DNA of 64,000 nucleotides from Prevotella sp. oral taxon 299 str. F0039 (GCF_000163055.2 NC_022111.1:1674001-1738000), one strand, 5' to 3'. Shown: positions 1 to 9,087, numbered from the stretch's first letter. Program-made: numbers and translations. Notes: generated from the sequence alone by a model not told the origin.

Positions 1-188
1 ATGAAATTGTTGGAAATGTGGTGGCGAAATACACCACAGAGAAGTATATTTACAATCAAACACTGCATGTAAAGATTGTGAATCCTGCTGTAAGACACGA
101 TTTGTTGATGCGCAGAACCGATCTTATAAAGGCGTTAAACGAGGCTGCAGGGGGTAATTTTGTGATTACAGATATTCGAATTCATTAG
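1..188 (+). CDS. DUF721 / DciA-like protein, C-terminal fragment
   Basis: Read in the frame whose codons start at position 3, this gives about 61 residues (EIVGNVVAKYTTEKYIYNQT onwards) ending at a TAG at 186-188. The pattern of G-N-V-V-A-K-Y-T, then L-H-V-K-I-V-N-P-A-V-R-H-D-L, then a helix with I-K-A-L-N fits the C-terminal part of DUF721 proteins. DciA, a helicase-loading factor, belongs to that family. The gene begins outside the window, so its N-terminus and start cannot be seen. A strong hairpin follows 20 bases after the stop. The family call rests on a short stretch and is moderately sure. Confidence 0.65.
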   Translation, partial: EIVGNVVAKYTTEKYIYNQTLHVKIVNPAVRHDLLMRRTDLIKALNEAAGGNFVITDIRIH

Positions 189-208
189 ATATTCCATACA
201 TAAAAAAT

Positions 209-256
209 AAAAGTCGCTTTGTTTGCAAGATGAGCAAGCAAGGCGACTTTTGTTTT
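209..256. terminator. Bidirectional Rho-independent terminator
   Basis: A 13-bp stem is formed by 209-221 (AAAAGTCGC start) and 239-251 (ending GCGACTTTT), with one G-T pair and a 17-nt loop. It carries A-rich and T-rich ends on both sides. It sits between the convergent DUF721 gene (plus) and the barrel-protein gene (minus) and can end both transcripts. Confidence 0.85.
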
Positions 257-277
257 ATTGTGTTTCAAGATAGAAAC

Positions 278-919
278 TTAAATCTTGAATTTGTAGCCAA
301 GTGTAATTTGGAAGGTGTGATAATTGCCATTCAAAGGAAATTCGCCTGTTGATGTTAGAGCCATATAACGACCATTAGATATCTTGGTTAAAGGTAGCGA
401 ATAGCGTGCTTCTAACACAAAATGGTTGTATTCATACGAAACACCAAGGGGCAATGCAACAAGGAATTGGTTAAGAGTTTTTGTTAAATTATGCGTGTTT
501 TTACCCGTTATGTCTTTGTTGGCAAATTGTGAATGGGTTAGAATTTTGCCCTCAAAACCTGCTTTAACTGCTAAATTAGAAATGACATAATAGTTGAATG
601 TAAGTGGAATAGAGAGGTATTCTGTATAGAGTGATTTTGTAATAGTGTTGCCAAAGTCATCGAAACTCTTGTTTTTTTTTGCGCCTTGTGTTAAAAATTG
701 CACTCCAGCACTAACCGAAGCTTTCTCTAATAATTGATATTCTAGCTCTGCACCAGCCACAACTCCTGCATTCATTTTCATCTTATTATCGGTTATTGGC
801 TGTAACCTTGTGAGGGTCGCACCCACAAAAGGTTTAACGTTTAGTGTGCCTATGGGTTGTTGCGCATAACCTATTAGAGCACAAGTGGTAATAACTAATG
901 ATGTGAAAAATCTTTTCAT
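278..919 (-). CDS. Outer-membrane beta-barrel protein (porin/opacity-like)
   Basis: About 213 residues with a signal peptide (MKRFFTSLVITTCALIGYAQ). The body alternates amphipathic strands and turns (PFVGATLTRL, GVVAGAELEYQLL, ASVSAGVQFLTQG, TFQITLGYKFKI) and ends in an aromatic-rich last strand. This fits a small eight-strand barrel of the OMP_b-brl type. The reading frame extends to 952, but a promoter -7 element (TAATTTTG on the minus strand, 950-957) overlaps that upstream ATG, so the ATG at 919, directly before the signal peptide, is preferred. It is monocistronic, with a terminator at its 3' end. Function unknown beyond an outer-membrane location. Confidence 0.8.
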   Translation of the reverse strand: MKRFFTSLVITTCALIGYAQQPIGTLNVKPFVGATLTRLQPITDNKMKMNAGVVAGAELEYQLLEKASVSAGVQFLTQGAKKNKSFDDFGNTITKSLYTEYLSIPLTFNYYVISNLAVKAGFEGKILTHSQFANKDITGKNTHNLTKTLNQFLVALPLGVSYEYNHFVLEARYSLPLTKISNGRYMALTSTGEFPLNGNYHTFQITLGYKFKI

Positions 920-949
920 ATTTGTTGTTTCGTTGATTATTTGTGGGTG

Positions 950-957
950 CAAAATTA
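950..957 (-). promoter_or_regulatory. -7 promoter element for the barrel-protein gene
   Basis: On the minus strand this reads TAATTTTG, an exact match to the Bacteroidetes TAnnTTTG element, and lies about 30 bases before the ATG at 919. I could not find a well-spaced TTTG -33 box, so only the -7 element is claimed. Confidence 0.55.
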
Positions 958-1078
958 AAGATAAGTATCAAAAAGAAATAGAAAAATATCACAAATATTA
1001 TTCTATTACACTACTTTTTATTTGTATCTCATTTTTATTGCTCTTTATCTTCCAGTTCACCCAAATGGAAAGACTTTG

Positions 1079-1166
1079 TAATTGCATTGCTATTGAACTC
1101 TAAAAGCATTGAGTTTGCGTGCAAAAAGCAATGCTTTTGAAGTGTAAAAACGCTGCTTTTGCGCAA
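1079..1166 (+). repeat. 88-bp element, copy A: four 22-bp palindromic units
   Basis: The units are 1079-1100, 1101-1122, 1123-1144 and 1145-1166, with no gap between them. Each has the frame nAAWA-nCAWTGn-TWTT around a central W, followed by a 5-6 base variable tail. Flanking 22-mers do not match, so the element is exactly four units. It is the only recognisable content of the gap at 958-1319. It lies downstream of the cyclo-ligase gene and about 120 bp upstream of the barrel-protein promoter. Confidence 0.9.
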
Positions 1167-1319
1167 GGCTGAGCAAGAAAAAAGCCGCAAAGGGTGAGGC
1201 TATCGTTATCAAATGGGTATCTACTTGATTTTTAATACCTTTCTCTCTTCTCCCTCTATCGATATAAGAAAATCTGCAAAAAAATGCGTTTCTGATTTAT
1301 ACCTTATTATATATAGAAC

Positions 1320-1862
1320 TTAAAGGGCAATCACTTCGTTCATCATTACATCGTATTGGGTGGTGGGAATGTGGTTGATGAGTTGAAATGAGAAGCATAT
1401 TCCTATTTTATAGCATTGTGGGATGTGTTTAAGCAGGCGATCGTAATAGCCCTTTCCACGTCCAAGTCGCTTGCCATCTGCACTGAAAGCCAATCCAGGA
1501 ACAATGGCAATGTCAATCAATGGCAGATTGTTCAACACTTTTCCTTGCGGTTCTAATATTCCAAAAGAACCTTTTCTCAAATCCTTTTCGTCTGTAAACA
1601 TCCTTATCTCCATTGTCGTTTCTCCCGTAACAACAGGTAATACAATGTTTTTCCCCATTTCTTTTAGTTCCTTAATCAATTGAAGTGTTTGCACTTCGGT
1701 GGGCAAGGCGCAATATAAAAGAATGGTTTGTGCCTCTTTTATGCGGGGATGTTGCAATAGAGTAGGAACGAAAGCAAGCGACATCTCGCCCACTTTTTCG
1801 GTGGTGAGATGTCGCATTTGTTCTTTAATTGTATTTCGAATAGAAATCTTTTCTTGATTCAT
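1320..1862 (-). CDS. 5-formyltetrahydrofolate cyclo-ligase
   Basis: This 180-residue protein has the usual length for the family, which converts 5-formyl-THF to 5,10-methenyl-THF using ATP in the cytoplasm. The hallmark C-terminal motif PGLAFSADGKRLGRGKGYYD is intact (about residues 122-141), as are the N-terminal R-N-T-I-K-E-Q-M region and L-P-V-V-T-G. It is the last gene of the leftward run and starts 15 bases after the CtpA stop, so it is probably cotranscribed. No strong terminator follows; only a weak AGCC/GGCT hairpin with a T-run is visible near 1181-1206. Confidence 0.93.
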   Translation of the reverse strand: MNQEKISIRNTIKEQMRHLTTEKVGEMSLAFVPTLLQHPRIKEAQTILLYCALPTEVQTLQLIKELKEMGKNIVLPVVTGETTMEIRMFTDEKDLRKGSFGILEPQGKVLNNLPLIDIAIVPGLAFSADGKRLGRGKGYYDRLLKHIPQCYKIGICFSFQLINHIPTTQYDVMMNEVIAL

Positions 1863-1877
1863 TAAGTGTCCTCTGTA

Positions 1878-3539
1878 TTATTTTTTATGTTGAACGGCAG
1901 AGGGTTTTTGCACGGGTTTCTGTGGAAATGATTTACCCTCTTTAAACACTTGCAGAGCTTTGGTGATGGTTGCATCGCCTCTGTTGATGTAATCTGTCCA
2001 TGCTTCTTCATTCAATAAGTTGTAAACAATTCTGCTAATGATGAATTGTTCGATTAACTTATACGATTTTTGAATCATCAAATTACGACGTTTTAAGCCG
2101 TGAGAGTCGGCAAATGTTGCAAACTTATCAACTAAATTCTGTTTAACAAGGAAGCGATTAAGCGCATCAACGGTTTTCAAATCCTTTAGTTTCTGGCGGT
2201 TGTTGTCGGTATAATTGAATGCATATTGCAAAATTAAACCGCTCATTGTTGCTTGTTTGTAGTATGAAGTGTAGTTGGTTGTGTCTTCAGGAACAAACAA
2301 GTCGGGAGTAATACCACCGCCTCCGTAAACCTTTCTACCAATACTTGTGTGATAAGCAGGACCAGTGTGCTTGATACTATCTTGTGAAAAGAACTCTCCG
2401 TGTTGGTATCTTGATATTAAATCTTGTGCATAGGCTGCTTCATTTCCAGAAGTATAAGGCTTTTGAATAGATCTTCCTGAGGGAGTATAATAGCGTGCAA
2501 TGGTTAAACGCATAAGACTTCCGTCTTGAAAACCTATTTGTTGTTGAACCAATCCCTTTCCAAATGAACGGCGACCGATGATTGTTCCACGATCATTATC
2601 TTGTATTGCACCTGATAATATCTCAGAAGCGGATGCCGAACCCTCGTTAATGAGTATTACAAGAGGCATCTTTTGGTAGCTACCATGCCCGTCACTGCGA
2701 TACTCTTGACGTGGGCTTTTGCGTCCTTGCGTGTAAACTATGAGCTTATTCTTAGGTAAAAACTCGTTAGCTATTTGTATTGCGCTTTCCAAATAACCAC
2801 CAGTATTGTCTCGAAGGTCGATAATTAGTTCCTTAAACCCTTCTTGTGACAACTTAGCAAGGGCGATTAATAATTCGGGATAGGTTGTTTCTCCAAAACT
2901 TTTGATGCGTATATAGCCCACAGAGTTGTTGAGCATATAAGCAGCTGACACACTTTTGCGAGGAATTTCGCCACGTGTTACAGTGTAAGTGATAGGGGTT
3001 TTGTGCCCATATCGTTTAACAGAGATTTTAATCTTGGTGTCTTTGGGACCTTTAAGCACTCTCATAGCTTCGTCGTTGGTTACCTTTTTACCTACAAAAG
3101 GCTTACCATCAACCGCCACAATCTTGTCTCCTGCAAGAAGACCTGCACGTTCTGATGGTCCATTCTCTATGACATTCTGAACGTTAATGGTATCTTGACG
3201 GATAACAAACTCAACTCCTATGCCCGAAAAAGACCCCTTTAGCTCGTCGGTTGTAGCCTGGGCGTCTTTTGCAGGAATGTAAACAGAGTGTGGATCAAGT
3301 TCACCTAAGATTTGAGGAATAGCCTTATCCACCAAAGAATCAATGTTGACATCGTCTACATATTGGTCATCAATTATGTGAAGGAGATTGTTTAATCGGC
3401 TACTTCCAGAATTAATGATGTTTAATCTATTACCAGAAAAGTGGTTTGCATAGAATGTTCCGATGATAATACCAATGATAACGCATAATGCAAGTAATAA
3501 AGGCATGTAGCGATTAGAATGATTTCGGTTTAATTTCAT
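1878..3539 (-). CDS. C-terminal processing protease, S41 family (CtpA/Prc type)
   Basis: This 553-residue protein is anchored by one N-terminal membrane segment (residues 11-30) and should face the periplasm. A PDZ domain spans about 100-190 (GSFSGIGVEF, GPSERAGLLAGDKI). The S41 catalytic domain spans about 200-375. The catalytic serine lies in N-E-G-SASASEI (301-305) and the general-base lysine is K328 in RRSFGKGLVQ. Such proteases trim or degrade exported proteins from the C-terminus. The gene sits between dCMP deaminase (21-bp gap) and the cyclo-ligase (15 bp), and looks like part of one transcript. Confidence 0.93.
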   Translation of the reverse strand: MKLNRNHSNRYMPLLLALCVIIGIIIGTFYANHFSGNRLNIINSGSSRLNNLLHIIDDQYVDDVNIDSLVDKAIPQILGELDPHSVYIPAKDAQATTDELKGSFSGIGVEFVIRQDTINVQNVIENGPSERAGLLAGDKIVAVDGKPFVGKKVTNDEAMRVLKGPKDTKIKISVKRYGHKTPITYTVTRGEIPRKSVSAAYMLNNSVGYIRIKSFGETTYPELLIALAKLSQEGFKELIIDLRDNTGGYLESAIQIANEFLPKNKLIVYTQGRKSPRQEYRSDGHGSYQKMPLVILINEGSASASEILSGAIQDNDRGTIIGRRSFGKGLVQQQIGFQDGSLMRLTIARYYTPSGRSIQKPYTSGNEAAYAQDLISRYQHGEFFSQDSIKHTGPAYHTSIGRKVYGGGGITPDLFVPEDTTNYTSYYKQATMSGLILQYAFNYTDNNRQKLKDLKTVDALNRFLVKQNLVDKFATFADSHGLKRRNLMIQKSYKLIEQFIISRIVYNLLNEEAWTDYINRGDATITKALQVFKEGKSFPQKPVQKPSAVQHKK

Positions 3540-3560
3540 CTTTATATTCTCCTATAATCT

Positions 3561-3992
3561 TTATTCTACTTCGAGATATTCAACGTCTACTCCAGCTCTT
3601 TTCAAAAGGTTTATACCATCTTCTAAACGGTATTTCTCGCCATAAACAACCCTTTTTATTCCCGATTGAATAATGAGTTTAGAGCATTCTATACATGGCG
3701 ATGCAGTTACATATAATGTTGCTCCCTCGCTATTATTTGAACTTCTGGCTAGCTTTGTGATTGCATTGGCCTCGGCATGGAGCACATAAGGCTTTGTTAT
3801 TTGGTTCGAATCTTCGCACACATTCTCAAAACCTTCAGGTGTTCCGTTATACCCATCGCTGATAATCATTTTATCTTTAACCACTATTGCTCCAACTTTA
3901 CGTCGCTCGCAATAGCTGTTTTCTGCCCATATTCGTGCCATTCTGAGGTAGCGAATATCTAAGATGTGCTGTTTGTCTGTATTCTTTGTCAT
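3561..3992 (-). CDS. dCMP/cytidine deaminase family protein
   Basis: The 143-residue enzyme carries the zinc deaminase signature: H72-A-E74 (HAEANAITK) and C100-x-x-C103 (ASPCIECSK). The N-terminal segment YLRMARIWAENSYCERRKVG and the later GYNGTP motif are those of deoxycytidylate deaminases (ComEB-like), which make dUMP for thymidylate synthesis. It is cytoplasmic. It is spaced 9 bases from the M3 peptidase upstream and 21 bases from CtpA downstream, which implies a shared transcript. Cytidine rather than dCMP specificity cannot be fully excluded. Confidence 0.9.
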   Translation of the reverse strand: MTKNTDKQHILDIRYLRMARIWAENSYCERRKVGAIVVKDKMIISDGYNGTPEGFENVCEDSNQITKPYVLHAEANAITKLARSSNNSEGATLYVTASPCIECSKLIIQSGIKRVVYGEKYRLEDGINLLKRAGVDVEYLEVE

Positions 3993-4001
3993 AGTAAAGG
4001 C

Positions 4002-6083
4002 TTAATTCTTTTTAATTCCATTGCGTTCTAATAGGGCATCAATAGTGGGTTCTTGTCCTCTAAAACGCTTGTATAAAATCATTGGATGTTCTGTTCCTCC
4101 CTTTGAAAGAACGTTTTCTCTAAAGCTAAGAGCAGTGCTTTTATCAAATATTCCGTTCTTTTTAAAGAGGCTAAAGGCATCTGCATCTAACACTTCTGCC
4201 CACTTATAACTGTAATATCCTGCTGCATATCCACCCGAAATGATATGAGAGAACTGGGTGGTCATACAAGTATTAGGAAGTTGTTTTGTGATGATTGCAT
4301 CTTTCCAAGCATCTTTCTCAAAAGCGATAATATCTTCTTTGAACTCGTCTTTCTGTGTGTAATATGCCATATCTAATAACCCTAAGCTCACTTGACGTAA
4401 GCAACCATAAGCTGAAAGATAGTTTTTACTCTTAATAATTCTATCAATCAATTCGTCAGGAATAGGTTCTTTAGACTCGAAGTGATAAGCAAACGTACGT
4501 AAGAACTCCTTCTCTGTGGCATAGTTTTCCATGAATTGAGATGGAAGTTCAACAAAATCCCACCACACATTGGTGCCACTTAAACTGCCAAAGCGTGTAT
4601 TGGCGAACATTCCATGTAGCGAATGACCAAATTCATGCAAGAAAGTTTCAACCTCGCCAAGCGTTAATAAGGCTGGTTTTTGTGGTGTTGGCTTAGTGAA
4701 ATTCATCACAACACTGACATGAGGACGAATGTTTTCGCCCTTTCTAGTTATCCATTGACCTTGGAACTCAGTCATCCAAGCACCGCCTTGCTTTCCTTTT
4801 CGAGGGTGGAAGTCGGCATAAAACACAGCAAGATAGCTTCCGTCGGCATCAAACACATCGTAAGCCTTAACGTCTTGATGGTAAACTGGAATGTCATTGT
4901 TCTCCTTAAATGAGATACCATATAGACGATTAGCTAATCCAAACACCCCTTCTATTACCTTAGAGAGTTCGAAATAGGGGCGAAGCATTTCTGAATCGAT
5001 GTTGTACTTCTGAAGTTGTAGCTTGTGAGAGTAATATCCAAAGTCCCAAGGTTGCATCTCAAAAGAATCTCCTTCCATTTCTTTTGCAAGCTGTTCAACT
5101 TCTTTTAACTCCTTAATAGCTTGTGGCTTGTAAGCTGAAATAAGGTCATTAAAAAGCTTATACACGTTTTTTACACTACTTGCCATGCGATGTTCTAATA
5201 CATAATCAGCATAAGTGTCGTGTCCAAGCAATTGAGCTAGTTCTCTACGAATATTGATTAGGCGTGTACATATAGCCAAGTTGTTCTCGGGATTGTCGTG
5301 AATTCCCTCTGTATTCTTAGCCATATAGAGTTTTTCTCTTAGCTCTCTCTTTGTAGAATAGGTGAGAAAAGGAGAGTAACTAGGGAAGTCTAGGGTGAAA
5401 ATCCAACCCTCTTTATTTTGTTCTTGTGCCGTATGAGCTGCCATTTGGCGTGCACTTTCGGGCAATCCGTCAAGGTCTTCTTCGTTAGTTAGATGCAATT
5501 CGAATGCTTTATTCTCTTTTAATAGGTTTTGAGAGAATTGCAATGACAACAAACTTGCTTCTTCACTTAATCGTCTAAACTGCTCTTTTCCTTCTTCATT
5601 TAGTAGAGCACCACTTCTAACAAAGCCATCATAAACCTTCTGAAGCAATGTTTCTTCTTCAGTAGTAAGCTCTCTATGGTGTTCATATACATGCTTAATG
5701 CGTTTGAAAAGCTTTTCGTTCAGCTGCATATCATTAGCATGTTGGGTGAGAAGAGGACTCATCTTTTGAGCTAAAGCATCGAGATCGTCGTTTGTTTCTG
5801 CGCCTAACATACACGAAAATACAGTAGAAGCACGTCCTAATAAGTCGTAATAATGCTCACCTTTAGTTTCGTCTTTATATATGATAGTATTGTCGAAAGT
5901 AGGCTCTTCCTCATTGTTTATAATCTTATCAAGTTCTTCTTTCTCTCTTTTCATTCCCTCCATGAAAGCTTCTTCGTAGTGTTCTAGCTTGATAAGGTGG
6001 AATGGAACGGTGTTATGTGGAGTGGAATAATCATTAAAAAAAGGATTATTCGCTATTGAGTTCTTATTATCTTGTGTTGCCAT
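4002..6083 (-). CDS. M3 family zinc metallopeptidase (peptidyl-dipeptidase Dcp-like)
   Basis: The 693-residue protein has no signal peptide. The M3 zinc motif is H483-E-F-G-H487 in LHEFGHSLHGMF, and the third ligand is in WDFVELPSQFMEN (E513). Length and the N-terminal NPFFNDYSTPHNTVPFHLIK segment match Dcp-type peptidyl-dipeptidases, which remove C-terminal dipeptides from oligopeptides. It lies 17 bases after the Crp-like regulator gene and 9 bases before the deaminase, inside the leftward run. It could be called oligopeptidase A by looser criteria. Confidence 0.92.
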   Translation of the reverse strand: MATQDNKNSIANNPFFNDYSTPHNTVPFHLIKLEHYEEAFMEGMKREKEELDKIINNEEEPTFDNTIIYKDETKGEHYYDLLGRASTVFSCMLGAETNDDLDALAQKMSPLLTQHANDMQLNEKLFKRIKHVYEHHRELTTEEETLLQKVYDGFVRSGALLNEEGKEQFRRLSEEASLLSLQFSQNLLKENKAFELHLTNEEDLDGLPESARQMAAHTAQEQNKEGWIFTLDFPSYSPFLTYSTKRELREKLYMAKNTEGIHDNPENNLAICTRLINIRRELAQLLGHDTYADYVLEHRMASSVKNVYKLFNDLISAYKPQAIKELKEVEQLAKEMEGDSFEMQPWDFGYYSHKLQLQKYNIDSEMLRPYFELSKVIEGVFGLANRLYGISFKENNDIPVYHQDVKAYDVFDADGSYLAVFYADFHPRKGKQGGAWMTEFQGQWITRKGENIRPHVSVVMNFTKPTPQKPALLTLGEVETFLHEFGHSLHGMFANTRFGSLSGTNVWWDFVELPSQFMENYATEKEFLRTFAYHFESKEPIPDELIDRIIKSKNYLSAYGCLRQVSLGLLDMAYYTQKDEFKEDIIAFEKDAWKDAIITKQLPNTCMTTQFSHIISGGYAAGYYSYKWAEVLDADAFSLFKKNGIFDKSTALSFRENVLSKGGTEHPMILYKRFRGQEPTIDALLERNGIKKN

Positions 6084-6100
6084 ATCTTGTTTATTTATTC

Positions 6101-6787
6101 TTATATTTGTGCTTTTTGAATGAGTTTTTCAAGTGCAGGAATAATTATTCTGCCCCTTTCTAGCTTTAATAGGTGTTCGCTCTGCAATTCGTTTAGTACG
6201 TTCGACACCTTTATTCGCTTTACATTCATTTCCTTTGCAAGCGTAATCATCTTGATGAAGAATATCTTTTTGCCACCTATATTATATACATGTTGTTCGA
6301 AAAAACGAATAATTTTTTCCCTTAATGAATCGCTTATGGGACGCCATTGCTGTCGTTCCATCTTTTGAATGCGGGTAGATAAGATATTCATAAAGTTGAT
6401 TCGGAAGATAAATGAGTGTTCTATAAAACTCAAAATACTTTCTTTATCAATGCTTAATATACTGCTATTTTCTTGCGTCGTGTATGTAGATGGGAACCAA
6501 GGACTAAGTCCTAGTAATCGTTCTGGCTGTATAACTGAAGGCGTTTCGAGCCATTCTTTCACCATAAAGGAATGGTTTGCCGACGAAGTTGTTATCTCAA
6601 CCCTTCCTTGTAGCAAAAAGAATAAGTCCTTACAAGCCTCTCCTTCTTTTATAAAGGTAATGCCACTATTTAGCTTTTGAAAGTGAAAACGGGCATGGGC
6701 AGCAAGTTGATGTAACTCTTGTTGCGTTATTCCTTGAAACAAGGGCAGTGCTAATAGCTTGAGATGTGATGTCGGCGACTGCTCCAT
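6101..6787 (-). CDS. Crp/Fnr family transcriptional regulator
   Basis: 228 residues. An N-terminal cyclic-nucleotide-binding-like beta roll (about 15-120, with FIKEGEACKDLFFLLQGRVEI) is joined by a long helix to a C-terminal winged HTH (about 160-220: MITLAKEMNVKRIKVSNVLN, then LERGRIIIP). The cAMP-pocket residues of E. coli Crp are not evident, so the ligand is unknown. There is no cysteine cluster of the Fnr kind. It begins 3 bases after the ApbE stop and precedes the M3 peptidase by 17 bases. Targets cannot be told from the sequence. Confidence 0.85.
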   Translation of the reverse strand: MEQSPTSHLKLLALPLFQGITQQELHQLAAHARFHFQKLNSGITFIKEGEACKDLFFLLQGRVEITTSSANHSFMVKEWLETPSVIQPERLLGLSPWFPSTYTTQENSSILSIDKESILSFIEHSFIFRINFMNILSTRIQKMERQQWRPISDSLREKIIRFFEQHVYNIGGKKIFFIKMITLAKEMNVKRIKVSNVLNELQSEHLLKLERGRIIIPALEKLIQKAQI

Positions 6788-6790
6788 AGT

Positions 6791-7819
6791 TTATTGAACG
6801 ATCTTGTCTTTTAATGTAGGAGAGTACCAAACGGCATTCTTTCCATCTTTATCGGCATAGATAAAATAAGCCATGATCTCTTTCTGTTGCTCTAAAACTC
6901 TTTTCGCTTTGTCTAAACCCATCACCATAAAGGCAGTTGCATAGGCATCTGCTGTGGCGCAGTTGCTGGCTATTACGGTAGAAGAAAGAATGTTATGCTG
7001 AACTGGATAGCCCGTTGCTGGGTCGATAGTGTGGGCATATTTCTTTCCGCCTTTATAGTAGAAATTGCGATAATTACCGCTTGTTGCCATTGCTTTGTCG
7101 GTTACATTGAGGATAGTTTGCACCTCTTGACTTTGCTGAGTGATATCGTCTGTGGGCTTAATAACGCCTATTTTCCAAGGAAGACGCTTAGAACTTATTC
7201 CCGAAGTAACAATTTCTCCGCCTATTTCAATCATAAAGTTCTTTACACCTTTACTCTTTAAGTAACTTGCAACCACGTCACTTCCAAAGCCTTTTGCAAT
7301 TGCACTGCAGTCGATCATAATGCGGTTGTCGTCCTTTTTCACGGTGTTGTTCACTAAACGCACTTTCTTATAGCCAGTGAGTTGGCGCAGACTATCGATC
7401 ACATGCTTTGTTGGTTCAACGCCTTTCTTAAACCCAAAGCCCCATTCATTAACCAAAGGAGCAACTGTTATGTCAAAAGCTCCGTCTGTTTTGTTACTGA
7501 TATCTTCGGCAAGAAGAAACACCTTGTTGAACAATTCGTTGGTTCGTGTGGGCTGATTGTTATTGATTTTGGAAATGATAGATTGCGGATTAAAAGTAGA
7601 TAGAGCAGTGTCTACCTTGTTTAACTCTGCTAAAATCTCTTTATGAAGGTCGTCATCATTTTGATAAGTTATGTGATATGTTGTTCCAAATATCATTCCT
7701 TTATTCTCTATATAAGGCATGTTCTTCTGCTGTTTGCTTATATATGCGGTGCCAATGAGGAGCAATAACAAGAGAGGAATTTGCCAATAGAGACGTTTTT
7801 TTATCTGTTTTGTTGCCAT
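6791..7819 (-). CDS. apbE: FAD:protein FMN transferase (ApbE family)
   Basis: 342 residues with one N-terminal membrane segment (about 10-27), so the enzyme is membrane-tethered in the periplasm. Family motifs are visible in order: GTTYHITY (45-52), a DLGGIAKG-like segment written DCSAIAKGFGSDVV, E-I-G-G-E-I, and HTIDPATGYP. ApbE attaches FMN covalently to threonine of flavoproteins such as the NqrB/NqrC and Rnf subunits. None of those partners is in the window. It sits 71 bases after DUF6048 and 3 bases before the Crp-like gene. Confidence 0.92.
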   Translation of the reverse strand: MATKQIKKRLYWQIPLLLLLLIGTAYISKQQKNMPYIENKGMIFGTTYHITYQNDDDLHKEILAELNKVDTALSTFNPQSIISKINNNQPTRTNELFNKVFLLAEDISNKTDGAFDITVAPLVNEWGFGFKKGVEPTKHVIDSLRQLTGYKKVRLVNNTVKKDDNRIMIDCSAIAKGFGSDVVASYLKSKGVKNFMIEIGGEIVTSGISSKRLPWKIGVIKPTDDITQQSQEVQTILNVTDKAMATSGNYRNFYYKGGKKYAHTIDPATGYPVQHNILSSTVIASNCATADAYATAFMVMGLDKAKRVLEQQKEIMAYFIYADKDGKNAVWYSPTLKDKIVQ

Positions 7820-7890
7820 GTTATGTCTTTATTATCTTGAAAGTGAAATACTATCATTTTTTATTCTTTATCTTTTCTGATATCGAATCA

Positions 7891-8625
7891 CTATTTAGAG
7901 TTGTTTATATTGTTTTTCTTTATTTTGTTAAAGAGTTCTATTGCCACATAAAAAGAGCCTCCAAAGGTAGAACTGCCTCCTCTTCCATATCCAGGAACAT
8001 AATAAGGCTCTCCCATTTCGTTAGCTTTCTTTGCCAATCTGTTTTTATATCGAATGCTCCAGCCTGCTCTTAAAGGTCCAACGATGTGTGCATCGAGTCC
8101 AAATACAGCTTCGATCCAGTGGTAAGAACCACTGATGTTATTCGCTCCAAAGGGCGCAATACCACCGAATACGGGGTCTACTACACCAGGAGTTTCGATG
8201 TTATACTTGAAAGAAGAAAAGCCATAACGACCTCCAACGAATACTTTATAGATATCGTGTTTATTCTTCATTACATTAAAGTCGATACCAATGCGACCGT
8301 ATGGTGCCATTGTGCTATACGAAATCTTTGTTTCATCGCCCTTTGTGTTACTCTTTCCATATCCTAACTCAATGATAGGGAAATATTTGTCTTTTAAGTT
8401 GGCACGCAAACTTGCTTCGTATTGTCCCTCATTGCTAAGTAAGTTCTGTCCAATTCCTATGAGGTCTACCGATAATGTTACGCCATTGAAAAACGCAACC
8501 GAATCGCTTTTTGCTTTCAAAACCAGCTTTTTAGGTTGTGCCTGTACTGCAATACCGATGTAAAAGAGTAGAATACTAACGCTGACTCTTAAAATATAGG
8601 TAGAAATGTGTTTGTGAATTGTCAT
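7891..8625 (-). CDS. DUF6048 family outer-membrane-like protein
   Basis: 244 residues: signal peptide (ending IAVQAQ, about residue 30) and then a beta-rich body with repeated strand and turn patterns (GVTLSVDLIGIGQNLLS, YEASLRANLKDKYFPIIELG, VFVGGRYGFSSFKYN, FGGSFYVAIELFNKI). The pairing with the preceding small lipoprotein (DUF6452) is the arrangement I know from other Bacteroidales for DUF6048. Its start overlaps the end of that gene by 50 bases in another frame, so the two are probably translationally coupled. The role is unknown; barrel architecture is inferred. Confidence 0.7.
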   Translation of the reverse strand: MTIHKHISTYILRVSVSILLFYIGIAVQAQPKKLVLKAKSDSVAFFNGVTLSVDLIGIGQNLLSNEGQYEASLRANLKDKYFPIIELGYGKSNTKGDETKISYSTMAPYGRIGIDFNVMKNKHDIYKVFVGGRYGFSSFKYNIETPGVVDPVFGGIAPFGANNISGSYHWIEAVFGLDAHIVGPLRAGWSIRYKNRLAKKANEMGEPYYVPGYGRGGSSTFGGSFYVAIELFNKIKKNNINNSK

Positions 8626-9052
8626 TGGTTACTTTTGAATTATGAACGACAACAGAATCTATTGCGTTGCGAGAGTATGTTATTTTTTGAATAGTATGAA
8701 AGAATGCTGCTGCACAATCAACCGACTCGAAGTGTGGTTCGTTTGTTTTGGTAATTCGAATTGTATCTTTCCAAATTTCTTTGTTGGTATTTTTTATACT
8801 TAAAAACAGCGCATCTTCATTTCCTTGAAAGCTCATTGGCAAGTTGAAACTATCCACATTTACTGCTCTATTCAATAAAATGGTGTCGCCACTGGTGTGA
8901 CGTTGGGTAGAGATGGTGAGCGTATCGACTAATTTCTTGACGTTTCCCATTAGCTTATAGCGTGCCAATACACCACTACTTAGCGGACAATCGGTAGATG
9001 AACACGCTGAAATGAAAAGCGAGAACAACAAGAAGTAAATTAGTTTTTTCAT
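8576..9052 (-). CDS. DUF6452 family lipoprotein
   Basis: 158 residues with a lipoprotein signal (FSLFISACSS, lipid cysteine C17). The mature part holds S-T-D-C-P-L followed by A-R-Y-K-L, and two later beta segments with a conserved-looking H-F-Y-L-Y-F end. The family name is tentative and rests mainly on its size, the TDCP start and its position directly before DUF6048. The 50-base overlap with DUF6048 is unusually long for coupled genes. It follows the glycosyltransferase by 35 bases. No biochemical function is known to me. Confidence 0.6.
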   Translation of the reverse strand: MKKLIYFLLFSLFISACSSTDCPLSSGVLARYKLMGNVKKLVDTLTISTQRHTSGDTILLNRAVNVDSFNLPMSFQGNEDALFLSIKNTNKEIWKDTIRITKTNEPHFESVDCAAAFFHTIQKITYSRNAIDSVVVHNSKVTNDNSQTHFYLYFKSQR

Positions 9053-9087
9053 CCTTTTATACTTGTGGTGTTATAAAATAATTCGTT

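Noticed and set aside
885..1103. 72-residue open frame with a hydrophobic N-terminus
   Set aside because: It overlaps the signal peptide region and promoter of the minus-strand barrel gene and runs into repeat copy A.
6369..6680. 103-residue plus-strand frame inside the Crp-like gene
   Set aside because: It is antisense to a well-supported regulator and has no family resemblance.
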